Assembly (NCBI GenBank): GCA_037178625.1
Contig: CM074133.1
Coordinates: forward strand, 2,604,001-2,668,000
DNA length: 64,000 nt
Direction: 5' to 3'
From: Skeletonema tropicum
Lineage: Eukaryota; Bacillariophyta; Thalassiosirophyceae; Thalassiosirales; Thalassiosiraceae
Positions 11,546-23,827 of this stretch are shown piece after piece. The position numbers and the translations under genes were made by a program. Position 1 is the first letter of the stretch. Each line of letters begins with the position of its first letter. Under the pieces are notes generated by a model, which did not search any database, had not been told where the DNA came from, and was given only the letters and a program-made list of their open reading frames with translations.

Positions 11546-11743
11546 GTTGAATAGACAATTATGGAGCTATTTACTGTATGTTAAGAGGTAATATTATAGA
11601 GTGCATTAACGTGAATCTTACTTCTTGATCTTACGTCCTTACAAGAGAATAGTCACTGGAATCTCATGTTTGATGTCGGCTACCTCTAGAAATGACTCAG
11701 TAGTATGGTATCCTATCACATGAATAAAACTCCAGGAAAAGAT

Positions 11744-13476
11744 TCAACTACTGTATACCCTCACCCAATCCAGCTCCATAAATTGCCCATCGCCTTCAAA
11801 TGCCGCAGCATCAACTCCATCCAAACCGCCCCACGTGCCTCCCACAGCGATGTTCATTATCAAATGAAAGTCCTGGTTAAAAGGCCACTTTGCAGAATCA
11901 GTTACGGTCATCTGGTGCAAACGTGAAAAACACTTCTCTATTGATGGCAAAAGAAATCTTGTCCTCTTGCCAATCAATCTCAAAGGTATACCAGTCCAAC
12001 TCGGATTTGTTGACAGAAGCAGTCTTTTGAGTACCAATGCCATGGTTGTAAGCACCTGTATGAACGCTACCAGTGATATTTGTTTTCTTCGTGCCCGACG
12101 AATTCCATAACATCGATCTCGCCAGAATCTGGCCAGCCACCGTATACCCATTCTTCAGGTAGCAACCATAGAGCTGCCCAAGTGCCACGCGCAGTACATC
12201 CAGCTGTCCTGGCACGAAATTGGATGCGACCATACCTAAAGGCCTGATTGCCTCGAGTGACCATTCGTGCTGATGAATATCTTTTTGCTCTAAAAGAGTC
12301 TTTCTTGGCAGTGATACGGAGCATTCCATTTGCAACAACTGCGTTATCGCTAGTATAATACTGCAATTCGTTATTGCCCCAGCCGCACAAGTCAATGTCG
12401 CATCCATCTCCAATATCATAGCTCCACTTCGACGGATCTGGAGCTCCATCAACATTGAATTCATCACTCCAAATCAACTTGTTGGGGTCAGGCTCGTCGA
12501 GCACAGATGTAGGCGCTTGAGTCGGAGGGCACAAGTTAGGATCACACTCAGAATTCACCAGTCCACTGGAGTTACACGTTCCAAGGGTTTCAGGCTTTCC
12601 ATTGTTCGGCAAACACTGATCATCCGAAGAACAGGTGCTTCCATTAGTAGGTTGAGTAGTGGGAGCAGAGCAAGTTCCTGGAGATGGAACTAGAGGGCAG
12701 TCAGAGTCGGTATTACAAGAGATAGAATTATCTTCCGTGCAGAGCCCGCAAGAGGCTGAAACGGGAGGGCTTGATGGAGGAGGTGTTGGAGCCGAAATGG
12801 GAGGGCTTGATGGAGGAGGTGTTGGAGCCAAAACGGGAGGGCTTGATGGAGGAGGTGTTGGATCCACGGGCAAAGGAGTCTATCAGCGTATTGCATATCA
12901 TCATATTTATCAAAAAGTGAGCGCAAAGAACGACACAAAGAGATAGGTTTAGCGTGAGAGATATCGTACATAGACGCGACAAAGCAAGCAATAATATTAT
13001 GCACATCAGAGCGCATTGAAACTTACCGGCTTGGGAGTCGGAGACGAAGTGGGAGGCGGAGGGGGAGATCCAGGGTCTCCCCACTGGTAGTTCCCACTGC
13101 GGTTGCATTTAAGCTGGCCACCGGCGAACTCGCAATCCCTTTGATTGCTGTTACAAGCATCGTTAGGGTGACAAGCACTGGTGCCAATCTCGACACAACA
13201 TTGGACAAGTTGACGGTGAACGTCAGTCCAGGCGGCAGAGGAAGGCTCCATGAGGGAGGATCCATCAGCGATGACATAGTTGCTCTTTCCAGAGCCAACT
13301 ACGGAAAGGAGGACGGTGTAGCGTCCGAGGGAGGAGGTGAAGGCCACCATGATTTTGTACTTCACGAAGAGGCGAGGAAGATGATTGATGTAATAGAAGA
13401 TGTCAAAGTTAGTTTCTTCGAGCACGATACTATGTCGAGCCACGGGAACCGTCGAGCTAATGGCAAGCAGCTGCAA
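11744..13476 (-). CDS. GH16 beta-glucanase (copy B), frame-broken, 5' end unresolved
   Basis: Secreted endo-beta-glucanase of the laminarinase group. Exon 1 (13027 to about 13476, start not resolved) has a Cys-rich segment (QCCVEIGTSACHPND...) and a Pro-rich linker; a 147-nt intron (12880-13026) follows. Exon 2 (11744-12879) has Pro/Ser linker repeats, a Cys-rich part, and the GH16 domain with catalytic motif 'SGEIDVMEFVG' (ExDxxE). The domain is nearly identical to the C-terminus of the downstream GH16-A gene. Direct comparison shows exactly two one-base insertions in B: a G at 12073 (acc-ag-tgat versus acc-a-tgat) and a G at 11906-11907 (ttacGGtcat versus ttacGtcat). They shift the frame into 'HW*' and then 'DDRN*'. 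The upstream hydrophobic stretch 'YYLLPLALQLLAIS' suggests a signal peptide lacking a visible in-frame ATG. Confidence 0.75.
12763..12860 (-). repeat. 36-bp coding repeat in GH16-B linker
   Basis: Three near-identical units encode 'PTPPPSSPPV(L/S)A', a flexible Pro/Ser linker typical of multi-domain extracellular carbohydrate-active enzymes. Confidence 0.75.
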
Positions 13477-14896
13477 GGCAAGGGGCAGTAGGTAGTACTT
13501 TGCAGTGCCAAGGGTGCGGTCTTGTTCTGGAAGCGAATGAAGCGCCGGCTACGAGATGGATTCCAGAAACTGGTACCAAAGATGTCCAAGTGAGATTTCG
13601 TAAATATAAAGACAGGCCTCATATGAATAACTCTAGAGCCGCTTCGCGGCTACTTAGCGCGTCCGCGTCAGTACGCACAAAAAATGTTACACTCTCAAGT
13701 CACTTCTTGTATTCCAACATGCTTACCACTCGCTCCTCAAGAAGCCACTTCTCATGAATGCTTATGTTGCTTGTACCCACTGTCCAATCTATTCTTGCTC
13801 CTACCCTGAACTCGTTGCCGCTGCAAGAAAAGACGCTTCTACTGGGCACCTGCATCCACTACTTATGCGTCTAGCATCATCAATTCAACAATATCCGCTA
13901 CTAGTGGTGCATTATAGTTGGCAACGATAGTATGAAAGGACATATACACTGCTCAAGAAGACTACACTTGTAGCGGCGATGCTGCAGTCTCGCGTGCGAC
14001 CTGATGAAGGCCAATTGAGCGTAGAGCTAGCTGTTCGCGACACATTTACGTGTGTAGCGACGTGAATATAAGCCTGAGCCGCTGCTAGTGGTTCATTATA
14101 GTTGGCAACGATAGTTGGCAACGATAGTATAAAAGGAAATGTATAAGACTACACTTGTAGCGGAGATGTTACAGCCTCGTATGCGACTTGATGAATGCCA
14201 ATTCAGTGTAGAGCTGTCTTCGTCTTTCACCATCTCAATATGTGTAGCGACATGAATATGAGCCTTAGCCGCTGCTGGTGGTTCATTATAGTTGGCAACG
14301 ATAGTATAGAAGGGAATGTATACGGCTCATGAAGACTACACTTGTAGCGGAGATGTTACAGCCTTGTCTGCGACTTGGTCAATTTACGCGAGGCGTGAAC
14401 CGTTGTGTCGCCTGTGGTATGGTGTCTATGATGAAGATCAACCCTCCAGTGAGACAATTTCTTCGGTTTTAGGCCTTTCTATACCGTCATTAGTAAACCG
14501 GAAGAATTGTCTACAGTTCCATCTCCAAATTGGCCAAAATACAAATAGAAAATAGGCGACAGTTTAGAAGTACATAGTTAGTGATTTGATAGAGTAGAAA
14601 AATATGCGACAAAAAAGTCGAGCTCTGTGGTGCAATAAGGGTTAGATCCGTCTATCTCGTCTATCTGTAATATATACTCCTAAAAGGTTTGGTATCTGTT
14701 TAGCATTATGATTACACGTTTGGCATTATAAAAGCGTATGTGGTGCTTTTTAGAACTCCAAGTTGTGCACCATGGTGAAAAGTTTTGTGAGTGAACATTA
14801 CTGTACCAGACACCGAAACCTTTTAACGTGAATCTTACTTCTTGCTCTTACTCAAGGTATCACGTGTATCACATGCATAAATTTCTAGGAAAAGAT
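13477..14896. other. Intergenic region between the two GH16 genes
   Basis: It holds the 5' region of GH16-B, a diverged ~186-bp repeat cluster (13900-14410), and the 3' flank of GH16-A. About 14823-14896 resembles 11608-11743 (shared 'GTGAATCTTACTTCTTG' and 'ACTACTGTATACCCTCACCC'), so the GH16 duplication included 3' flanking DNA. Confidence 0.55.
13900..14410 (-). repeat. Diverged ~186-bp repeat cluster, about 2.7 units
   Basis: Units start at about 13911, 14095 and 14284 with 'TTATAGTTGGCAACGATAGT' and continue to 'ACTACACTTGTAGCGG'; spacings are 184 and 189 bp. Read on the minus strand, they align with the satellite at 61.6-64 kb: 'NEPLAAAQAYI' versus 'NGPLEAAHARI' in translation, and 'CCACTAG(T/A)AGC' at the unit boundary. 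I infer the same family in opposite orientation. Confidence 0.6.
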
Positions 14897-17800
14897 TTAA
14901 CTACTGTATACCCTCACCCAATCCAGCTCCATAAACTGTCCATCGCCTTCAAATGCCGCAGCATCAACTCCTTGAACAGCGCCCCACATGCCTCCCACAG
15001 CGATGTTCAATATCAAATGAAAGTCCTGGTTGAAAGGCCACTTTGCAGAATCAGTTACGTCATCTGGTGCAAACGTGAAAAACACTTCTCCATTGACGGC
15101 AAACAAAATCTTGTCCTCTTGCCAATCAACCTCAAAGATATGCCAATCCAACTCGGATTTGTTGACAGAAGCAGTCTTTTGAGTACCAATGCCATGGTTG
15201 TAAGCACCTGTATGAACGCTACCATGATATTTGTTTTCTTCGTACCCAACGGCTTCCATCACATCGATCTCGCCACTGCTAGGCCAGCCACCGTATACCC
15301 AATCTTCAGGAAGCAGCCATAGAGCTGGCCAAGTGCCACGCGCAGTACATCCAGCTGTCCTGGCACGAAATTGGATGCGACCATACCTAAAGGCCTGATT
15401 GCCTCGTGTGACCATTCGTGCAGATGTATAGTCTTTTCCACCAACTGACTCTCTCTTAGCACTGATACGGAGCACTCCATTTGCAACAACTGCGTTATCG
15501 CTGGTATAATACTGCAATTCGTTATTGCCCCAACCGCACAAGCCAATATTGCATCCATCTCCAATATCATAGCTCCACTTCGACGGATCTGGAGCTCCAT
15601 CAACATTGAATTCATCACTCCAAATAAGCTTGGTGGGGTCGGGCTCGTCGAGAACAAGCTCGTTGCAAAGCAGTGGATTGCAGACTCCGCAAGGTCCGTC
15701 AGGAAACTGCTCAGATACTGTCTTGCATGCCTCTTCATTATTGCCTCCGTTTGTGGACTGGACGTACGAAATTCTGCTGCCACAAGTATGACAGCCACCC
15801 AAACTATCATCACATGCAAGAGTGTCCCAGACTGCTCGAGTACACTGGGAGCAGCCGCAATAAGCTGGCTCAGGAATAGGAGTAGGCTCTTGAGTCGGAG
15901 TCTTGGTGGGAATAGGTGTCGACAAGGGAGTAGGCTGGGGAGTAGGTGAAGGAGTTGGACTGTTAGTGGGCTTTGCAGTCACATCGCATGTATCAGGATT
16001 GCAAACTCCACACGGCCCGTCAGGAAACTGACTTGCTACTGTGTGACATGCGTTGTTGGTATTGCCTCCATTGATAGATTCCACGTATGAAATTCTGCTA
16101 CCACAAGTATGACATCCGCCTAGACTATCATTGCAAGCAAGAGTATCCCAGACTGCTTGAGTACACTGGGAGCAGCCGCAGTATGCTTCATCGGTAGTAG
16201 GAGTAGGCACTTGTGTTGGGGGATCGGTCGGGTTGGAAGTCAATGCAGGAGTTGGCTCGGGAGTAGGTGAAGGAGTTGGACTCTTAGTGGGCTCTGCAGT
16301 CACATCGCATGTATCAGGATTGCAAACTCCACACGGCCCGTCAGGAAACTGACTTGCTACTGTGTGACATGCGTTGTCGGTATTGCCTCCATTGATAGAT
16401 TCCACGTATGAAATTCTGCTACCACAAGTATGACATCCGCCTAGACTATCATTGCAAGCAAGAGTATCCCAGACTGCTTGAGTACACTGGGAGCAGCCGC
16501 AGTATGCTTCATCGGTAGTAGGAGTAGGCACTTGTGTTGGGGGATTGGTAGGGCTTGAAATTGGTGAGAGTGTCGGCAGGGGAGTCGGATCGCGTGTGGG
16601 CAGCTGTGTTGGCTGCTGTGAAGGTGGTGCAGTTGGTGGTAATGATGGGCTGCGGGTCGGAGGTTGGCTGGGTAGAGGCGTCGGTACGGGAGAAGGTGGA
16701 GATGTTGGACTTTTTGTGGGCTCTAACGAAGCGTTGCATGTATCAGGATTGCACACTCCACACGGCCCGTCAGGAAACTGACTTGCTACTGTGTGACATG
16801 CGTTGTTGGTATTGCCTCCATTGATAGACTCAACATATGAAATTCTACTACCACAAGTATGACATCCACCTAAACTATCATCGCAAGCAAGAGTATCCCA
16901 GACTGCCTGAGTACACTGGGAGCAGCCGCAATAAGTTTGCTCTTGAGAAGGATTTGGGGTAGGAGTATTTGTAGGCTGCCTTGTTGGAAAATGCGTGGGC
17001 TCAATCGTTGGGACTACGTTATTTGGCTGAATGAAGTTGAAGAGGAGAGGCGAGTTAGATATTTCAGCATCGAACATGAACTTGGTTGAAACCTTAGCTT
17101 GACTTACCTGATTGGTTGGAGTAGTCATCGGTGGTGGATTTGTTGGCTCTTTACATACGCCACTTTGGCATTGCCCAAAGGGGACACTGTTGCATGGAGT
17201 AGCATCAGGGACATACTCAGACGATGGGCAGCTGCCGTCAGAATTGCAAGGTAAAGTCAATAGACAGTCGTTCTCATCGTCACAAAGGCATCCACTCTGG
17301 CCATCTTCTTTATACGTGCATACATCGTCGAAGGGATATTGTTCATTCTCTTGTAGGTAGAAGCAGCCAGCTCCATGGCAACCATACTTTACAATATCAT
17401 CACCAAGGTCCCTTGCACAGCCGTAGGGCCACTCTCCGTTACAGACTCCGTCACAGCTCACCTCACAATTATCACCTGAGAACCCTTGATCGCATTGACA
17501 GCTTGCCGATGTATCACTAAGAGCAACACATGTTCCATGACCGCTGCAAGTCTTACCAAGCGTGGCACAAGGATTATATTGGCATAACGGACCAGACCAT
17601 CCCTCATCACAGACACACGCTGTGGAAGTAACTGGCATAGACCCTCCTAGAAATGTTGCTGTGCAACGTCCGTGTTCACATCGCGCAGCATCGCAAAGAT
17701 CAACCGCCTCTTCTGCAACAAAGCCTTGCCTTGCTTTACAAGTCGAAGATCCACAGTCACAAAAGAAATTGCTTTGACAACCAATGTCGCACTTCTCTGG

Positions 17801-20800
17801 GCACTCATCGGCTTGCAACACTCCGCCGTTGATGGAAGCACAATCAATGGTAGGTACGTCACTTGTTCCTTGCAGAGAACAAGCACCAGTGTTTCCCCAG
17901 GCTTCATCTTTCAAGAACTCGCCGCCACTCCAAATAAAGCTTCTGTCATGTTGACTACTCACTAGTCCATTCGCGCCACATCTTCGTCCATTTAAGGACA
18001 AATTAGTATACTCTACAGAATATCTGTTGCCCATTACGGTATCGCTGAACTCAACGATCCAATCAGAGGGAATTTGTCCATCTCCAGTTGTCAGAGACAA
18101 ACGATACGAGTGTTCAGTACCAGGAACGACAGGAAGGGAGAAGCCTTGCTTGGGAGAATTAGATCCAATCTGGTGGAATCCAATCACTTGAGTTGAGTCG
18201 GGAGCAGTAGCTTGGCTGTCCACGCCTCCTCTCATAAACCAAAACTCAACTCGGAGAAGCGGTGCTGTCCAAGGATCCAAGTCGCGACTCCATACTTTTA
18301 GAGAGCGAAGTGGAACTTTGCAAAGAATGCTATTGTCGTACAAACGCGCAGCTTCTGCACCGAGAGTGCTACTAAGTACGCAAGGCTCGCCTGGTAAGTT
18401 CAGGAGGTATGTATATTTCCAAGAGACTAAGGAAACAAAGCCTGGAGGAAAGATCGAACCATCGTAGGTCTGACCATTCATCACGATAGCTGCATCTGGA
18501 GGGGCCAAGGAGAAGATTCCTCCATGATTTTGATTGGCATTATGAGACTGGAAGTTGTTATATTGGAACCAAATCCACTTGTTAGAAGTATCAGCATTTT
18601 TCCATTGAACATTGTCCAAAATATAGGTTGGTTGACTGAGCATAAAAAGAGTAATGAGTACGAGAATGGAGAGGGTCAGTAATCAGCTGAAAGACGGACT
18701 GGTGGAGCCAGCAACAACACGAAATTCTCACCAAAGTCCACCAGTTGATCCTACGCCACAGTGATGGTTTGCCTCCAGAGAGACGCCGTTACCGAAGTAT
18801 GTGTTCTCAATGATAAATGTTGCTTGATCAGGAAGCGCAAAGTTACCATTAGCATAAGTTGACCCTGTAATGTGAGCAGAACATCCATTCTCGAAGTTCT
18901 TTGTCTCCTTCCAGCTGAAATAGGCCAAGGGAAAGAGTTAGTACACATTGATGGTCATTCGTTAAAAGAAGCATCACAGTTCCAATTTCGACTTACTACA
19001 TAAGATTGTTTGAGTCAAACGATTGATGGCCATTGTATTGCATATCTCCAGCCTCGTAGTGTCCGACGAAGGCATTGTAGTAGTCGACGTTGTTCACGAT
19101 AGCACAAGATTTGCCTCTCGCGTTTCCTTCACTGTCGAATCCTGAGCAGAGGGACTTGTCGATGTTATGACCATCAGTTAGAATTGATTGATCAGTGTTT
19201 TTGGGATAGTTTCGAGTCAAAGTATATGTACCGAACCGTCCAGATGAGTGAAACGTATTTCCTTCAATTCTTCCTAGTTTGGCACTAGTTTCGCATACTT
19301 TGTTTTGGCTGTCACCACGCCCACTACCCTCATTGAGAAGGAGCATCCCGTTGAAATTGTTGGACACACGATTACCTTGAAGAGAGTTTGTGTTTGCTCT
19401 GCTGAAGATTCCAGATTGATTGTCCTTTGTGTCGGCGATATGATTGCTTGTTCCAGGAACGGTACATCCAGAGAGAACGTTATCGCGAAATGGATGAGGA
19501 CAAATCACAACGTTGTGGTTGATATCGTTGTACATTTCATTGCTGTGATATGATGGACAATGTGAGCAAGCTGCCTTTAAGAGAGCTGAAGTATGGCCTC
19601 AAGGCAGAATCATGAGAGCATATATCACTTACCCATCTTCAATGTAAATCCCTGCACCGCGAACATTGTACAGCACGTTCCCTTCAACAACTGAAGAATG
19701 AGTTGAGTGAACAATAATACCTCTTTGATGACTGTTTTCGATGACGTTGTTCTTGAAGAGACACGTAGGACAATCGTGGAGCTTGTGAAAATGGAGACAA
19801 TATTTTCCTTCTACTCCTCGCTGGCCACACTTCTCAATTCTCGCATTTTGGATGCTTGCGGTTCCACCATGCATGGCAGCCGTATGGAGACCATTGGTAC
19901 ATTTCTGACGAAAGGATGAGCAACGGCATCCCAATACACTCGTCTCCTCGCCAGGCACAGCTTCTGGAAGTGAAGGATCGCACTGTTCGTGTTTAAAGTC
20001 GTCTCCAGTGATTACAATGGAGCGAGACAAGTTGACAACTTCAGCGCTCAAGATAGCCGGGTGTCCTCCAGTGGGAGCGTTGACGAACTTGGATTGATGG
20101 TCATACTGCGCTACCTTGTCTAGGAGCAAGGATCCATTCTCTTCAATAAAAGTGATAGTGAACTCTTCTCCGTGTCCTGTAGCTAACTTTGCTGTAGGAG
20201 CAACTGCGATACGATCACCGGCTCTCCTATAAATAGTGAAACAGCAAGCAAGAGAAATGAATTATAGGAGATGAGAGGAACTGTGCAGAAGCATATATCA
20301 AAATATCAAACCAATTAGTTCCACATTTTGTTGAAACTCACCAACCCATTAAGTTCGCGTTATGCATGAGTTGAATCTTGTCGTCACCCGGATGAAGAGG
20401 CTTAGACAAGAGACTCCAAGTCCTAGCAAGATCACGGCCGTTGATATCAATGATAGGATAATCACCAGGATTCATCGCAACACTGCCGAAGCCACGACTA
20501 CGAAGCTTGTGGTGTACAGCACCGTTATCCTTGACGTAGACGAAGGCATCCTTGGATTGAACATCCATTTCAAACTTGCCAATGCCTTCTACAGCAATGT
20601 ATCCAGCACACATGAACGCACTAGGATTGACCTGTGTGTCATCGGTCCACTCCACAACGCCTTTCACAACCAACGCAGCCAAGCTCAAACTAATATCGAC
20701 TTGAAGTGTTGTTCCAAAAGGAATAACGCAGACTGAATCATTTGCGCACTGGGTTGATACAGCTGAAGAGTTGATAAGTCCACCGGAATCAGCTTGGACT

Positions 20801-21172
20801 ACAACTTCACGGGCTGGAGGATTGTCACCTTTGTCTTTGCAGACAGAAAGGAGGTCAGGGGGCAAGTTCGCATCTGGATCATCGATGACCGAGTAAGATG
20901 CGGCTTGAATGGAGTCAAAGTTTTCTGTGTAGATGAGAGGTGAAGTGATACAATGCGATGTAGGTCAGTTATATGTATAAAATAAACTATAAAGTCGCAG
21001 AAGTATAGCACCCGCCTATATCTGGATATCACTAGATAGTCAAAGAACGTATCGCAACCTAAAGATGCGTCAACTTACGAAGATAGGGACCTTCATCGGA
21101 TTGACCAAAAAGAGCGCTGCTCTTGGCGACGAGGAGGAAGCTAAGAAGAAGCTGGCTGTGATAACGCAACAT
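14897..21172 (-). CDS. Secreted G8 / beta-helix / EGF / Cys-module / GH16 chimera (copy A)
   Basis: Seven exons: 21079-21172, 20342-20924, 19633-20226, 18997-19542, 18732-18914, 17108-18635 and 14897-17026. All boundaries are GT-AG, phases agree, and the total is 1885 codons. Exon 1 is a signal peptide (MLRYHSQLLLSFLLVAKSSA). Exon 2 is a G8-type domain; 'LMHNANLMGWRAGDRIAVAP' and 'IEKCGQRGVEGKYCLHFH' recall CEMIP/TMEM2/fibrocystin-like proteins. Exons 3-5 look like a right-handed beta-helix. Next come EGF-like units (CxCDxGxxGxxC), four ~65-residue Cys modules (YCGCSQCTQAVWDTLAC...) joined by Thr/Pro linkers, and a GH16 catalytic domain with 'SGEIDVMEAVG'. The role is extracellular glucan binding or cleavage (inferred). 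The last intron, 81 nt and stop-free, could be retained in frame. Confidence 0.8.
15655..16932 (-). repeat. Four tandem Cys-rich module repeats within the GH16-A gene
   Basis: Four ~200-bp blocks (about 16729-16930, 16297-16506, 15982-16189 and 15655-15862) each encode a ~65-residue module with conserved Cys: CGCSQCT..VWDTLAC ... CHTCGSRISYV ... ACHTVASQFPDGPCGVCNP. The second and third are nearly identical in DNA, so homogenisation or recent duplication is likely. Linkers are Thr/Pro-rich and variable. Confidence 0.85.
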
Positions 21173-21929
21173 TCTTGATAGGGAAATAATTGATTAGGAA
21201 GATATTGTTCAAATTGAGTATACTTCTTCGATTTTGTTGAATCAAAAAAGTATGGCAGAGGTGCCGACGGCAGATGTTTTGTGATGTGCTCCCGGATTTG
21301 AAATACGGGAGCATAATTAATACCGATTCGGTTTACTGGAAAGCAAGACCTGCTGGATAGAGCAGCCATGTTACGGAGTAGGGATCACTGAAGAAGCTCT
21401 TCGTCGGCTACGGTGGCAAGGTGCGTAAAAGTTGCTGTCTTGGTCGATGCTCTGGTCTTGCTACTTATCTCTTGACATTAGTGGCCGATGGTCGATTTAT
21501 GTCGAGTGTTTGTCGTTGGGACAGGGGAAAAGGGGGGAAACAAGATTGATGACTGATGGGTCCCACTTGGTGCCGAGTGGGTTATGATCCGTGACTGACA
21601 ACTCTGAGGGCGAAATGGGCGAAATCCGGGGGCAAGCCCTCCTATCTCCTCACTCTCATTCAACCTCTAAAATAAAATCTCTCGATCATCGCTTCTTCTT
21701 CTTCATCCGAGGTTGCTTGGTGACTCAATCATTGGTGATTGGATAGTTGTACCTAATACCTCCCCATATCAAATAGTAGATAGCTCAAAGCTATAGATTA
21801 ATTGACCACAATATCGGGTTGCTGATCTTGTGCAGGCTGTGTCTTTCTTGTCAGTCCGTTGATTGGAAATTGGACAACACATCAACTTATCTCTCGACAC
21901 ATCAATAAATAGATAGACAAAAATCAAAA
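21173..21929. other. Divergent upstream region
   Basis: Promoter side of the G8-GH16 gene (minus) and of the small ORF at 21930 (plus). No convincing element or coding frame seen. Confidence 0.4.
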
Positions 21930-22259
21930 ATGAGGTTTCGGTTCATGAATCAGATGTCCAAGTCCTTTCGCTTGTCGGGAGGGCAATCATCATCTATTGG
22001 TGCTCGGCAATCAACAAACCAAAGCGCTCAAATGCCATCATTTCAGGTTACTGTGCAGCGAACTCTACAAACAAATAATAATACTGGGAAGGTAGCACTA
22101 CAGCGACGTCTCCTTTCGGGAAATGTCATACAGACTTCTAGAGCGGCATTGGTAGTAGAGGGTTCTTCTGTCGTACTAACTACTTTGGAAGGAATTTCTG
22201 ATCCAAGTTTGCCACGGGGATGGGACGCTGGTGTGATGGACGATGACGATGGTGGGTAA
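21930..22259 (+). CDS. Small hypothetical protein, 109 aa
   Basis: ATG in an A-rich context (ATCAAAAATGAGG) opens a 109-residue frame, basic and Ser/Gln/Thr-rich, ending 'GWDAGVMDDDDGG'. No domain is recognised. The end sits at GGTGG|GTAACAG, so a splice donor could extend it. It could equally be a chance frame. Confidence 0.3.
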   Translation: MRFRFMNQMSKSFRLSGGQSSSIGARQSTNQSAQMPSFQVTVQRTLQTNNNTGKVALQRRLLSGNVIQTSRAALVVEGSSVVLTTLEGISDPSLPRGWDAGVMDDDDGG

Positions 22260-22560
22260 CAGTAAACTTCCCACCAACAATATAATTAGGATGTGCTTGG
22301 GGAAGAGAAACGCCGAAGTTCTGCTTCCAGTGATGAAATCAAATAGTGTCGCCATGGAATGGGCGACTCTTGCAATGTTGTGAATAGTCAACCTTTTAGA
22401 CAGGAGTAGACGCAATATGCATCACAATTTAAGTCTACCCCACACTTCTTAAGAAAATAGAAATAGTAGTTACTTAATAATTCAGCCACTAGATTCAACA
22501 TATCCTGCCCCTAAGTCGGAGGAATACGAACATGATGTTTAACTAATATACATACTTCGC
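22260..22560. other. Intergenic region
   Basis: Short AT-rich gap between the small ORF and the 3' end of the PheRS gene; nothing recognisable. Confidence 0.4.
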
Positions 22561-23827
22561 TTATCGCACCTCAACACCCAATTCAACAACCTTCTCCCTC
22601 AACTCATCTTGCAAGGCATCAATCTCTTCATTAGTCAAACTCCTGTCCATGCTCCTGTAAGTAATCCTATAACATTTGCTTGTCTTACCCTTCTTGGGGT
22701 TGGTAAATTCATCAATCAACTCCATCCTCTCAACCAAATCACCAGCAACTCCACGTCCAAGCTCAAAGAAGTCATTTTCTTCAAATCCTTCAGGGATCCA
22801 GAATGCAATATCCTTAAGTACGGGAGGGTACTTACTGTACGATTTGAACTTGGTGATTTGCCCCTCTTTGAATTGAGAGTGGAAACGCTCATCATCTGTC
22901 CAGAAGAGACGAATGTCGGGAATTTCGAATAGGATCATAGCCAAACGTTCCAATCCCAATCCAAAGGCCCACCCACGACGATCGGCACGGTCCTGCCATC
23001 TCGAGGACCTCTTCATGGACGACTCCGCATCCAAGTACCTCAAGCCACTCGCCCTCGTATTTAATTTCAAGCTCATAACTGGGGGTAGTAAAGGGGAAAT
23101 AATCCTCACTCCATTTCTTCTCCGTCTCACCAAAAAGATGATCCATTAGTCCCTCAAGCACATTCTTAAGATCATCCGCAATAACCTTGCACTCAGCCGA
23201 TTTCTCCCACTCCTCGCCAGAAAGTCCATCCGCACCAGCCATATCCTCCTTGGGGAATAGCTTCACCGCCTCCAATTGATGAAACGCAGGATAATGTGAT
23301 GAATCAATCTCATCACGACGGTACACATCTCCAGCACACAAGAAGCAATCAACTCCACTTCGCAAGTGCTCACTCTGATGAGCGGAGGTGTGTGTTCGTA
23401 ACAATGTCTCGTCATCTAGGTAATAGGTATCACTGGAAGATCTACCAGGGTGATCAGGAGCGATGCGCAAATCATCAAAGCACTGTTTGGTTGTTACAAT
23501 GGGATCTTCGGCATCGTAGACAATGTACTCATCAGGGAGTGAGGCAAAGTATTCTTGAATTTTGGCACGGATGATACCGATGGGGTGGTCTGGGCGGGTG
23601 TGCAATCCTCGTCCAACGAGAGAGGCAATGTGAGGTGGCACATTGTTTTTGGGGTGGTCGCTGAGATAACGCGATGGGTCGGCGTAGGTGGCGGCTTCTT
23701 CGACGGTGGCGGAGAGAATTGCGGTGCTGCTTGCTGGGCGGATGTTGAGCGAGGCAGTGTTGGTGGTGAAGGAGTAGCAGAGCCCTGTGAGGGATGCAAG
23801 TGCTAGTGCGGTGGCTGAGATCTTCAT
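22561..23827 (-). CDS. Organellar phenylalanyl-tRNA synthetase (single-chain, FARS2 type)
   Basis: Charges organellar tRNA-Phe. The monomeric mitochondrial/plastid form is identified by class II motifs 'HTSAHQSEHLRSG', 'GDVYRRDEIDSSHYPAFHQL' and 'WAFGLGLERLAMILFEIPDI', followed by the C-terminal anticodon-binding (FDX-ACB) domain 'KYPPVLKDIAFWIPEGF'. I choose the ATG at 23827 (MKISATALALASLTGLCYSF): the N-terminus reads as a signal peptide with Phe at the predicted cleavage site, the hallmark of secondary-plastid import, so the plastid (possibly also mitochondrion) is the destination. One extra base near 22999-23004 (GGACCGTGCC for GGACGTGCC) breaks the frame between 'EEVLEMAG' and 'RADRRGWAFG'. 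Corrected length 421 aa. Confidence 0.88.
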
